DNA of 6,012 nt from Thermoanaerobaculia bacterium (GCA_023700825.1 JAMPYE010000288.1:1-6012), one strand, 5' to 3'; shown: positions 1 to 5,996, numbered from the stretch's first letter. Program-made: numbers and translations. The notes: generated from the letters alone by a model not told the origin.

Positions 1-2049
1 GAGGAAGATCCGCGCGTTCTGAAGCGGCGTGCGCCCCGCCGCATCAGGCACCTCGGGCGCCCGCAGCGAGCCGACCTTCTTCTCGACTTTCGTCACGGCG
101 AACACCCAGTCACCGCCGGCGCCATGTTCGAAGCGCCGTACGAACGCGAGACGCCCCGAGGCGATGCCCTTCTGCAGCCACGCGCGCACCCTCGCGTCCG
201 TGTCCATGAGCTCGTTGTGGATGACGATGATCCCGCAGCCGGCGCGCTCCAGATCGTCGAACAGATTCTCGGGGACGGCTGGCTCCTTCATCGCCTCCCT
301 GATCCGCGAATGCAGCTTCGTCGGGTAGCCGGAGATTCCGTTGAGGATCGGCTTGCGGTGCGAGATCTGCCTGTACAGCGAGATGTACTCGCCCCATCCG
401 TTCTGCTCGATCGGCAGCTCGAGAACGGCGCCGCTCACGGGCGCAGTGGCGAGCCACTGGTGGACCGCCGGCGTTTTCGTGTTGAAGAGGTGCCAGCGGA
501 CCGGCGCCGCACGGAGCTCGAGCAGCAGGAGAATCGCCGTCACCGGATAGACGAGCGCCCGACGCTTGTCACTCACCCGGTTCGCGAGCGCCACGACTCC
601 CGCGGCGGCGAGCCCCGCGAGACCGACGTACGCGATCATCGACCATCGCGCCGGCACGCGCAGCGACCGGAACGGCTCGATTTGCGTGAAGAGGAACTGG
701 TGAAAAAACGCGTTCATCCCGAGCGAGCCGATCACGCCGAGGATCGTCCAGAGAACGCAGAGCTGGAGCTCGGGACCGAGTCGCGAGCTTCGGCATCTCG
801 CGGCCAGCGAGCTCGCAGGCCCCGTGCCCCACGCCGTCGGGAAGGCGATCCAGAGCCTGGTGAAGCCCGCGAGCAGAAGAATGACCGCCGGGAGTGCTGC
901 TCTGCGCCACGTCTCGACGGTCGCGTCCTCTCCGCTTCGATCCGCGAAACCGATGCAGGTCGCGATGAAGGCGAGCAGCGCGAGAGCGTCGAGAATCCGC
1001 AGCAGTTTGCGGCGGCGATCGTCGTCCATCGCGCTCCCGGGCACCACGGCACACGCACCCGCCGCACCGAGCTCGCCGCGCCGCAGCACGAAGATCGACA
1101 TCGACGCGAGGAGCAGCACGAGCGCGCCCGGGAAGAGGCAGCGCTCGGCATGGCTCCATGTCGGGTTGCCTCCATAGAACCGGTTGTAGCGGCTCGCGAC
1201 CATCCAGTCGGAAAACTCGGCGGAGAACGCGGCGGCCTCGCCCGCCCACCGTCGCATCCCGTAGAGCTCGGAGGCAATGCTGTACGGCTGCAGCGCGGCG
1301 AAGAGAATTCCGTGCGAGACCGCCAGCGTGACCAGGAGCGGCAGCCAGTAGCGACGATCCAGCGCCCGCCCGCAGATCAGCGCGAGGAGAATCGCACCGA
1401 GGCCGATCGCGACGCCGCCGAAGAGAAGCCAGTGGCCGTTCGAGAGGCCGTTGAACATGAGCGCGACGCCGAGCAGCGACGCGCGCTGCCACGACGGGCG
1501 CCGGCCGTAGAAGATCAGCGCCGCGAGCGCGAGCGGAAGCCAGGGCGACCAGACATGCTGCAGGTGCGGCAGATGGTCGAAGCGGAACGGGACGAAGGCA
1601 TAGAAGATGCCGGCGACGATCCCCGCGGCCCTCGAGCCGGTCAGGATCTTCCCCAGCACGTATGCCGCGTAGCCGCTGAAGGCGAATCCCGCGAGCATCG
1701 CAATGTTGTAGACCACGAGAGGCTTCACGCCCGCCGCGAGGAGCGGCAGGAAGAAGACCGTGATTCCCAACAGATTCTCGCTGAAGGCGATCGTGTAGCG
1801 GAGCGGGTGAAACATCGGCCCGTGCCAGAACTCCGCGCCGGGCGTGGTCATCGCGTGCCACGTCCAGTCCATGATCCACGTGATGAGGAGCGGATCGCCG
1901 GGGTCCGAAATCGCCCGTTCCAGATTGGCCGCGAGCGGCCACGTCATCATGAGCGTAAGCGCCACGAACAGGCAGAAGACCGTGAGCTCGACGAGGATCG
2001 TCCGGGCGGCGCTCCTCGCCTGAACCGGGCTCTGGGTCTCTTCGCTCAC
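1..2049 (-). CDS. Polytopic membrane protein, GT-C glycosyltransferase-like (C-terminus outside window)
   Basis: Read on the minus strand from GTG at 2049, the frame stays open for 683 codons to position 1, so the C-terminus is missing. The start is chosen because AGGAG lies 5 nt upstream (2055-2059); in-frame GTGs at 2070 and 2076 have no such site. By eye, hydrophobic segments lie near residues 17-40, 93-135, 142-182, 190-225, 235-254, 306-323, 349-368, 385-403, 430-448, 469-489 and 498-512. A soluble domain of at least 170 residues follows. The loop after the first segment carries two aspartates (SDPGDPLL, D49 and D52), as in GT-C enzymes, where an acidic residue in the first outer loop is catalytic. 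The tail contains VLELPIEQNGWGEY and a PILNGISGYP motif, a pattern I associate with uncharacterised membrane proteins of environmental bacteria. Transfer of a lipid-linked sugar at the outer face of the inner membrane is inference; YfhO-like or another polytopic family is possible. It starts 31 nt after kbl and is probably co-transcribed with it. Confidence 0.8.
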   Translation of the reverse strand, partial: MSEETQSPVQARSAARTILVELTVFCLFVALTLMMTWPLAANLERAISDPGDPLLITWIMDWTWHAMTTPGAEFWHGPMFHPLRYTIAFSENLLGITVFFLPLLAAGVKPLVVYNIAMLAGFAFSGYAAYVLGKILTGSRAAGIVAGIFYAFVPFRFDHLPHLQHVWSPWLPLALAALIFYGRRPSWQRASLLGVALMFNGLSNGHWLLFGGVAIGLGAILLALICGRALDRRYWLPLLVTLAVSHGILFAALQPYSIASELYGMRRWAGEAAAFSAEFSDWMVASRYNRFYGGNPTWSHAERCLFPGALVLLLASMSIFVLRRGELGAAGACAVVPGSAMDDDRRRKLLRILDALALLAFIATCIGFADRSGEDATVETWRRAALPAVILLLAGFTRLWIAFPTAWGTGPASSLAARCRSSRLGPELQLCVLWTILGVIGSLGMNAFFHQFLFTQIEPFRSLRVPARWSMIAYVGLAGLAAAGVVALANRVSDKRRALVYPVTAILLLLELRAAPVRWHLFNTKTPAVHQWLATAPVSGAVLELPIEQNGWGEYISLYRQISHRKPILNGISGYPTKLHSRIREAMKEPAVPENLFDDLERAGCGIIVIHNELMDTDARVRAWLQKGIASGRLAFVRRFEHGAGGDWVFAVTKVEKKVGSLRAPEVPDAAGRTPLQNARIFL

Positions 2050-2054
2050 ACCGT

Positions 2055-2059
2055 CTCCT
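2055..2059 (-). promoter_or_regulatory. Shine-Dalgarno site of the membrane protein gene
   Basis: Reading the minus strand, AGGAG stands 5 nt before the GTG codon at 2049. It decides the start between three in-frame GTG codons (2049, 2070, 2076). It lies inside the 31-nt gap after the kbl stop codon, which fits translation from a shared mRNA. Confidence 0.6.
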
Positions 2060-2080
2060 GTCGCTGTCACCCTCACGGAA

Positions 2081-3262
2081 TCACAGGATCCCGTGCTCGG
2101 TCGCCACGGCGCGGATTGCGTCGATCGCGCGGTCGAGGTGCTCGCGCTCGTGCGCCGCGCTGATCTGGCAGCGCAGGCGCGCCTGCCCCTGCGGCACGAC
2201 CGGGTAACCGAAGCCCGAGACGTAGACACCGCGATCGAGCAGCTGCTTCGACATCGCGATCGCCTTCGCCGTGTCGCCGATGATCACCGGGACGATCGGG
2301 TGGACGCCCGGACGGATGTTCAACCCCATCGCGGTGAGCTTCGCGCGAAAGTACTTGGTGTTCTCGTGCAGCTTCGTCACCACCGAGCTGTCGCGCTCGA
2401 GCACGTCGAACGCGGCGAGCGAGCCCATCACGACCGCGGGAGGCAGGGTGTTGGAGAAGAGGTACGGCCGCGATTTCTGCCGCAGGTACTCGACCAGTGC
2501 CGTCGGCCCCGTGGTGAACCCGCCGTGCGATCCGCCCAGAGCCTTGCCCAGCGTCGACGTATACGCGTCGATCTTCCCGAAGACACCGAGCTCCTCGGCG
2601 GTGCCGCGTCCCGTCGCGCCGAGCACGCCCGTGCCGTGCGACTCGTCGACGACGAGGAAACCGTCGTGCTTCTTCGCGATCTCCACGAGGCGCGGCAGCG
2701 GCGCGAGCGACCCCTCCATTGAGAACACGCCGTCGGTCATGATCAGCTTCCGCCGGACGTCCTTGTTCCCCTCGAGCAGCGCGTCGAGCCCTTCGGCGTC
2801 GCGGTTCTTGTAGCGGAGCCTGCGCGCCTTCGACAGGCGGATGCCGTCGATGATCGACGCGTGGTTCAGCTCGTCGGAGAAGATGCCGTCCGGCTCGTCG
2901 CAGACGGCCTGGAACAGTCCCTCGTTCGCGTTCCAGCACGAGCCGTAGAGAATCGTGTCCTCGGTGCCGAAGAACGCGGCGATCCGCGCCTCGAGCTTCT
3001 TGTGGATGTCCTGCGTGCCGCAGATGAAACGGACCGACGCGAGGCCGTAGCCGTAGTCGCTCTCTGCCTTCTCGGCCGCCTCGACGATCTCGGGGTGGTT
3101 CGCCAGGCCAAGGTAGTTGTTCGAGGTGAGCATGACCACCTCGCCCTTGCCCTTGACCTTCACGACCGCGCCCTGCGGCCCTTCGAGCTCGAGCTCCGTC
3201 TTGAACGTTCCCGCGGACCGCATCTCCGCGACTTCGGTTGCCAGCTGCTGGACGAGACTCAT
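2081..3262 (-). CDS. kbl: Glycine C-acetyltransferase (2-amino-3-ketobutyrate CoA ligase)
   Basis: The 393-residue product is a complete fold-type I PLP enzyme of the alpha-oxoamine synthase family, close to the 398 residues of E. coli Kbl. It interconverts 2-amino-3-ketobutyrate plus CoA with glycine plus acetyl-CoA, the second step of threonine breakdown, in the cytoplasm. Visible motifs: SNNYLGLANHPE near residue 47, the RFICGTQ-HKKLE stretch (78-90), NHASIIDG with the PLP-stacking H134, DESHGTG with D206 and H209, the Schiff-base lysine K240 in TSTLGKALGG, and the substrate-carboxylate arginine R364 in GQARLRCQ. These correspond to E. coli K244 and R368 with a constant offset. W110 replaces the usual phenylalanine in the GSCxNAN motif. 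The overall pattern favours Kbl over BioF, HemA or serine palmitoyltransferase. The usual partner tdh is not adjacent: upstream lies cysteine dioxygenase, downstream a membrane protein. GGGGGTGAT sits just before the ATG as a ribosome binding site. Confidence 0.95.
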   Translation of the reverse strand: MSLVQQLATEVAEMRSAGTFKTELELEGPQGAVVKVKGKGEVVMLTSNNYLGLANHPEIVEAAEKAESDYGYGLASVRFICGTQDIHKKLEARIAAFFGTEDTILYGSCWNANEGLFQAVCDEPDGIFSDELNHASIIDGIRLSKARRLRYKNRDAEGLDALLEGNKDVRRKLIMTDGVFSMEGSLAPLPRLVEIAKKHDGFLVVDESHGTGVLGATGRGTAEELGVFGKIDAYTSTLGKALGGSHGGFTTGPTALVEYLRQKSRPYLFSNTLPPAVVMGSLAAFDVLERDSSVVTKLHENTKYFRAKLTAMGLNIRPGVHPIVPVIIGDTAKAIAMSKQLLDRGVYVSGFGYPVVPQGQARLRCQISAAHEREHLDRAIDAIRAVATEHGIL

Positions 3263-3269
3263 CGGATCA

Positions 3270-3274
3270 CCCCC
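3270..3274 (-). promoter_or_regulatory. Shine-Dalgarno site of kbl
   Basis: On the minus strand GGGGGTGATCCG precedes the ATG at 3262. GGGGGTGATC matches the extended anti-Shine-Dalgarno complement GGAGGTGATC at nine of ten positions, with 7 nt between the G run and the ATG. It supports the chosen start. Confidence 0.55.
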
Positions 3275-3297
3275 GGATCAACGGTAACTGCGGGGGG

Positions 3298-3303
3298 ATC
3301 ATA
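3298..3303 (-). promoter_or_regulatory. Possible -10 box for kbl
   Basis: On the minus strand TATGAT (five of six matches to TATAAT) lies 35 nt before the kbl ATG and would give a leader of roughly 30 nt containing the Shine-Dalgarno site. I see no convincing -35 hexamer at the right distance: the upstream DNA there runs into the GGCGAAA heptamer arm. Weak candidate. Confidence 0.3.
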
Positions 3304-3376
3304 TGCGCTCGATCAGGCGAAAGGCGAGAGGCGAAAGGCGACGAGCAGGCAGGAAACCGCGCACGCCGGGTGCATT

Positions 3377-3407
3377 GCGCGTGGCAGCGGTTGGCCCTGG
3401 CACGCGC
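3377..3407. repeat. Hairpin inside the GGCGAAA element core
   Basis: GCGCGTG (3377-3383) pairs perfectly with CACGCGC (3401-3407). After one G-G mismatch, CAG (3385-3387) pairs with CTG (3397-3399), leaving a 9-nt loop. No T-run follows on either strand, so it does not look like a classical intrinsic terminator. Confidence 0.5.
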
Positions 3408-3437
3408 GAGATGGAACGCCTCGCCCGACTTGTACAA

Positions 3438-3461
3438 CTGCGCTGCGAGACGACCGCGCAG
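3438..3461. repeat. Second small hairpin in the element core
   Basis: CTGCGC (3438-3443) pairs with GCGCAG (3456-3461) around a 12-nt loop. Six pairs in GC-rich DNA can arise by chance, so this is listed mainly to complete the description of the core. Confidence 0.3.
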
Positions 3462-3537
3462 CAGGCTGTCCCAACCTCGCTTTTCGCCCTTCGCTCGCCC
3501 GCTTTCGCCTCTCGCCTATCGCCTCTCGCCTGCCTCA

Positions 3538-4170
3538 CTACGGCTTCGTGTCGTACGAGAGGTCGCGCCTCGCGCAGCGCTGCTGCTCCATGTCGAAGAC
3601 GACGCAGGAGTCGATCGGCTGCGAGTAGATGTGGAGGCTCACGGCGGGGCCGCCGTGTTCGGGAGGATTCAGGATGCGGTGGATCGTCTGCGTCTTGTCG
3701 ACGGTGTTGAGCGCGCTCCACGGGGTGACCGTCTCGGTGTTGACGAGCTCCATCTCGATCTCCGTGGCGCCCGCCACGCAGTCGATGCCGACCACCTGTT
3801 GGTTCTCCGGCTTGTTGCAGTGCTTCATCCGGTAGTTCTCGACGACCAGCGTTCCCTCGACGACGACCATCCACCCGAGCTGGCCGTTGTGCGTGTGGAG
3901 CGGCGTCACCGTCCCGCTGTTCCAGCAGATCAGCATCAGCTCGATCATCGAATTGCGAAAGATGAGGTTCCGGGTGTGCTTCGCCGGGTTCCAGCTCTTG
4001 TGCCGCGCGAGATCCTCGGCCGGGATCCGGTACCGGAGCACGAGGTCGGCGATCGCCTGCTTGGTGATCAGGCCCTTCGAGAGACTCTCGATCTCGCGGA
4101 CGTATTGCTCCAGGGAGATGGTCTCCCCGAACGGAATGACAGACGTCTGCCCTGCGGAACTCGATTCCAT
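3538..4170 (-). CDS. Cysteine dioxygenase (thiol dioxygenase, cupin)
   Basis: The product is a 210-residue type I cysteine dioxygenase, a single-domain cupin non-heme iron enzyme that oxidises L-cysteine to cysteine sulfinate with O2, in the cytoplasm. H92 and H94 (LHTHNG) and H164 (IHRILN) match the iron ligands H86, H88 and H140 of mammalian enzymes. S178, H180 and Y182 in VSLHIYS match the conserved S153-H155-Y157 triad. R67 in HTRNLI matches R60, the arginine that grips the cysteine carboxylate, favouring cysteine over 3-mercaptopropionate as substrate. G99 stands where mammals have C93, so the Cys-Tyr crosslink cannot form, as usual in bacterial homologues. The longer open frame from 4254 is rejected because a strong promoter (4202-4230) lies inside it. 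The Shine-Dalgarno site is weak (GAG at 4179-4181). Two stops in a row (TAG TGA) end the gene, just before the GGCGAAA repeat arm. The gene sits between hutH and kbl, apparently as its own transcription unit. Confidence 0.92.
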   Translation of the reverse strand: MESSSAGQTSVIPFGETISLEQYVREIESLSKGLITKQAIADLVLRYRIPAEDLARHKSWNPAKHTRNLIFRNSMIELMLICWNSGTVTPLHTHNGQLGWMVVVEGTLVVENYRMKHCNKPENQQVVGIDCVAGATEIEMELVNTETVTPWSALNTVDKTQTIHRILNPPEHGGPAVSLHIYSQPIDSCVVFDMEQQRCARRDLSYDTKP

Positions 4171-4201
4171 TGTTGATTCTCGCTCGGTTGGATTTCTCAG
4201 C

Positions 4202-4230
4202 AATATAGCGCCCCGCGACGGAGCATTCAA
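4202..4230 (-). promoter_or_regulatory. Sigma-70-type promoter of cysteine dioxygenase
   Basis: On the minus strand TTGAAT (-35, 4225-4230) and TATATT (-10, 4202-4207) are separated by exactly 17 bp (4208-4224). Transcription would begin near 4195, giving a leader of about 25 nt before the ATG at 4170. Matches are four of six at -35 and five of six at -10, with ideal spacing. It lies just downstream of the hutH terminator-like hairpin, so the gene can be expressed independently of hutH. Confidence 0.65.
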
Positions 4231-4258
4231 TGCGAAGCGCGTTCGTCGGCACACAAAC

Positions 4259-4279
4259 GGGCGACGCCGCGCGTCGCCC
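4259..4279 (-). terminator. GC hairpin directly after hutH, possible terminator or REP-like repeat
   Basis: GGGCGACG (4259-4266) and CGTCGCCC (4272-4279) form a perfect 8-bp stem with a 5-nt loop. A ninth pair closing a 3-nt loop is possible. On the minus strand the hairpin begins immediately after the hutH TAG codon and is followed by GTTTGTGTG, a poor U-tract. It may stop hutH transcription. GGGGCGAC-type palindromes are also scattered as REP-like repeats in many environmental genomes, so it could be such a copy, with or without terminator activity. Confidence 0.55.
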
Positions 4280-5791
4280 CTACGACGACGTCTTCGCGAA
4301 CGGATGCAGCGCGGGCAGCAGCGCCAGCGCGGCGACGAGGTCGGCGTGCAGATACCGGTCCTGGTCCCAAGGCGCGATCTTCTCGCGGATCGCGGCGTGT
4401 GCCCCTTCCACCGGCGCCGACGACCGCAGCGGCCGCCGGAACTCGAGCGCCTGCGCCGCGCACATCGCCTCGATCGCGAGCACGCCGGCGACGTTCTCGA
4501 CGACTCGCGACAGCTTCCACGCCGCCGTCGGCCCCATCGAGACGTGATCTTCCTTGTTCGCCGAAGTCGGAATGGAGTCGACCGACGCGGGGTGGGACAA
4601 CGCCTTCGACTCCGATACGAGCGCCGCCGCCGTCACCTGCGCGATCATGAAGCCGCTGTTGAGGCCTCCCTCTTTCACGAGGAACGGAGGCAGCTCCGAG
4701 AGCTGCGGATTGACGAGCCGCTCGATCCGCCGCTCGCTGATCGAGGCGAGGTCGACGAGCGCGAGAGTCGCGACGTCGCACGCCATCGCGACCGGCGCGC
4801 CGTGGAAATTGCCTCCGGAGACGACCGTCTCGTCTTCGACGAAGATCAGCGGGTTGTCGGTCGCCGAGTTGATCTCGATCGCGATCTTCGACGAGGCGAA
4901 CTCGACCGCGTCGCGCACCGCGCCGTGTACCTGCGGCACGCAGCGCAGCGAATAGGCGTCCTGCACCCGGCCGCAGTCACGGTGGGAATTGCGGATCTCG
5001 CTCCCGGCGAGCAGCTCGCGCATCCGCGCCGCGACGAGCGTCTGCCCGGCGTGCGGCCTCACCGCGTGGATCCGTGCGTCGAACGCGGCGTCGGTTCCGC
5101 GCAGCGCGTCGAGAGTCATCGTCGCGAACAGATCCGAGAGGTCGAGCAGCATCCTCGCCCGGTCGAGCGCGAGCGACGCGATCGCACAGATCGCCTGCGT
5201 CCCGTTGATCAGCGCCAGCCCTTCCTTCGCCTGGAGCACGACCGGAGCCCGGCCGATCGAGGCCAGCGCCTCCCTTGCCGGCATCGCGCGCCCGGCGAGA
5301 CGAACCGTTCCCTCGCCGATCAGCGTCGACGCGAGATGCGCGAGCGGCGCGAGGTCGCCCGACGCCCCGACAGAGCCCTGCGAGGGGATCACCGGCGCGA
5401 GACCGGCGTTGAGCATCGCCAGCAGGAGCTCGACGACCTCGACGCGCACCCCCGAGCAGCCTTTCGCGAGCGCGTTCGCCCGCAGCAGCATCATCGCGCG
5501 CGACACCTCGTCCGGATACGGCTCGCCGAGGCCGGCGCAGTGCGAGAGGATCAACCGGCGCTGCAGCTCGAGCACCTGATCGGGCGGGATCGACACTTCG
5601 CTGAAGACGCCGAAACCGGTCGTGATCCCGTAAACCGTCCGCCCCTCGGCCACGAACTTCTCCACGAGCGCGCGCGACGCGCGCATCCGCTCCCGCGCCC
5701 CTGCGGTCAACTCCGCCTTCGCCTCACCCCGCGCAGCCGCCACGACGTCATGTAAGCCCAGGCTCTCGCCATCGAGTTGGATCGTGCTCAT
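4280..5791 (-). CDS. hutH: Histidine ammonia-lyase
   Basis: The 503-residue product is a full-length histidase (family usually 500-510), a cytoplasmic enzyme that deaminates L-histidine to trans-urocanate, the first step of histidine use. The A143-S144-G145 triad in GSVGASGDLAPLAH makes the MIO electrophile. Other residues fall at or within one position of their Pseudomonas putida numbers: Y54, H84, N196, Q277, Y280, R283, F329 and E414. SH at 83-84 is the histidase selectivity pair and argues against tyrosine or phenylalanine ammonia-lyase. YGITTGFG has T57 where N is usual. The ATG at 5791 is chosen because homologues begin here; the 45-residue upstream extension of the open frame is translated from the ATTTCGG repeat and its flank and is low complexity. 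There is no Shine-Dalgarno site, and a TATGAT box lies 9 bp before the ATG. A hairpin follows the stop. No hutU, hutI or hutG is next to it in the window. Confidence 0.96.
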   Translation of the reverse strand: MSTIQLDGESLGLHDVVAAARGEAKAELTAGARERMRASRALVEKFVAEGRTVYGITTGFGVFSEVSIPPDQVLELQRRLILSHCAGLGEPYPDEVSRAMMLLRANALAKGCSGVRVEVVELLLAMLNAGLAPVIPSQGSVGASGDLAPLAHLASTLIGEGTVRLAGRAMPAREALASIGRAPVVLQAKEGLALINGTQAICAIASLALDRARMLLDLSDLFATMTLDALRGTDAAFDARIHAVRPHAGQTLVAARMRELLAGSEIRNSHRDCGRVQDAYSLRCVPQVHGAVRDAVEFASSKIAIEINSATDNPLIFVEDETVVSGGNFHGAPVAMACDVATLALVDLASISERRIERLVNPQLSELPPFLVKEGGLNSGFMIAQVTAAALVSESKALSHPASVDSIPTSANKEDHVSMGPTAAWKLSRVVENVAGVLAIEAMCAAQALEFRRPLRSSAPVEGAHAAIREKIAPWDQDRYLHADLVAALALLPALHPFAKTSS

Positions 5792-5800
5792 AGCGGGCGA

Positions 5801-5806
5801 ATCATA
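5801..5806 (-). promoter_or_regulatory. -10-like box directly before hutH, possibly leaderless
   Basis: On the minus strand TATGAT ends 9 bp before the hutH ATG. Starting 6-7 bp downstream of the box would give a leader of only 2-3 nt, consistent with the missing Shine-Dalgarno site. No -35 hexamer is visible; that position is occupied by the heptamer repeats, whose last base overlaps the box. Confidence 0.35.
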
Positions 5807-5963
5807 TTTCGGATTTCGGATTTCGGATTTCGGATTTGCATCGGAAGCGGCAGGTACCTCGGGACCGGCCGCCGCGGGCGTTTCTGACGGCGGGGAGAGC
5901 CGTCGGCCGGCACGGTCCCAAGTCAAGCTCCAAATCCGAAATCCGCATTCCGAAATCCGAAAT
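5806..5963. repeat. Inverted ATTTCGG heptamer element with nested stem-loops
   Basis: The left arm (5806-5833) is four perfect ATTTCGG units followed by a broken fifth. The right arm (5936-5963) is the inverse, with units CCGAAAT, CCGCATT, CCGAAAT, CCGAAAT. The core holds a nested structure: an 11-bp stem (5861-5871 with 5908-5919, one bulged A at 5912) and inside it a hairpin GACGGC/GCCGTC (5886-5891 with 5899-5904, 7-nt loop). The element occupies most of the divergent region between hutH and the possible plus-strand gene. Translated, the arms give SEIRNPKSEI or ISDFGF strings, known artefacts in predicted proteins. It has the same plan as the GGCGAAA element at 3316-3530 but a different unit. 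I see no gene in it. Confidence 0.85.
5861..5919. repeat. Nested stem-loop in the ATTTCGG element core
   Basis: The outer stem GGGACCGGCCG (5861-5871) pairs with 5908-5919 along 11 bp with one bulged A. The inner hairpin 5886-5904 has a 6-bp perfect stem and a GGGGAGA loop. It could fold as RNA from either strand or as a cruciform. No T-tract follows on either strand. Whether it is transcribed from hutH upstream signals or the divergent gene is unknown. Confidence 0.55.
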
Positions 5964-5978
5964 CCCTCCCCCCGTCTG

Positions 5979-5987
5979 TGCTAGATT
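5979..5987 (+). promoter_or_regulatory. Extended -10 box for the gene starting at 5997
   Basis: TG (5979-5980), one base, then TAGATT (5982-5987) form an extended -10 motif on the plus strand, 9 bp before an ATG. No -35 hexamer and no Shine-Dalgarno site are visible. Spacing and arrangement match the box before hutH on the other strand. Confidence 0.4.
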
Positions 5988-5996
5988 TCCCCCGAA

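Larger units (their letters stand above)
3316..3530. repeat. Inverted GGCGAAA/GGCGAGA heptamer element with structured core
   Basis: This fills most of the 275-bp gap between the cysteine dioxygenase stop and the kbl start. The left arm (3316-3343) is four 7-bp units: GGCGAAA, GGCGAGA, GGCGAAA, GGCGACG. The right arm (3503-3530) is four units in reverse orientation: TTTCGCC, TCTCGCC, TATCGCC, TCTCGCC, with a degenerate extension to about 3482. Positions 3316-3336 pair with 3503-3523 at 20 of 21 positions, including 14 perfect pairs (3323-3336 with 3503-3516). The 159-bp core holds further hairpins at 3377-3407 and 3438-3461. I see no credible gene in it: its open frames are arginine-rich continuations from neighbouring shadow frames. 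It resembles in style the short tandem heptamer repeats (STRR) of cyanobacteria. Its function is unknown. Confidence 0.8.

Noticed and set aside
569..1942. 457-codon minus-strand frame
   Set aside because: It is a frame-shifted shadow of the membrane protein gene: arginine/alanine-rich without membrane segments. The true frame reads clean hydrophobic helices through the same DNA.
124..2163. 679-codon open frame on the plus strand
   Set aside because: It is antisense to the membrane protein gene; its product is an arginine/glutamate-rich string with no motif or hydrophobic pattern, and its length follows from the scarcity of A/T-rich stop codons in this GC-rich DNA.
2073..2939. 288-codon minus-strand frame overlapping kbl
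   Set aside because: Out-of-frame shadow of kbl; the in-frame product has the full PLP-enzyme motif set.
3316..3530. CRISPR array reading of the GGCGAAA repeats
   Set aside because: Units are 7 bp, directly tandem without spacers, and inverted between arms; there are no cas genes in the window.
3299..4252. 317-codon minus-strand frame through cysteine dioxygenase and the repeat
   Set aside because: Arginine-rich shadow in another frame that runs on through the GGCGAAA element; no recognisable domain.
4171..4254. 28-residue N-terminal extension of cysteine dioxygenase
   Set aside because: The extension covers the TTGAAT-17-TATATT promoter, so the mRNA would begin downstream of that start codon; the ATG at 4170 fits better.
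3887..5755. 622-codon open frame on the plus strand
   Set aside because: It is antisense to hutH and the start of cysteine dioxygenase; the translation is arginine-rich low-information sequence, while the minus strand encodes a histidase with every catalytic residue.
5792..5926. 45-residue N-terminal extension of hutH
   Set aside because: It is translated from the ATTTCGG repeat and its flank and makes the protein longer than known histidases; homologues begin at the ATG at 5791.
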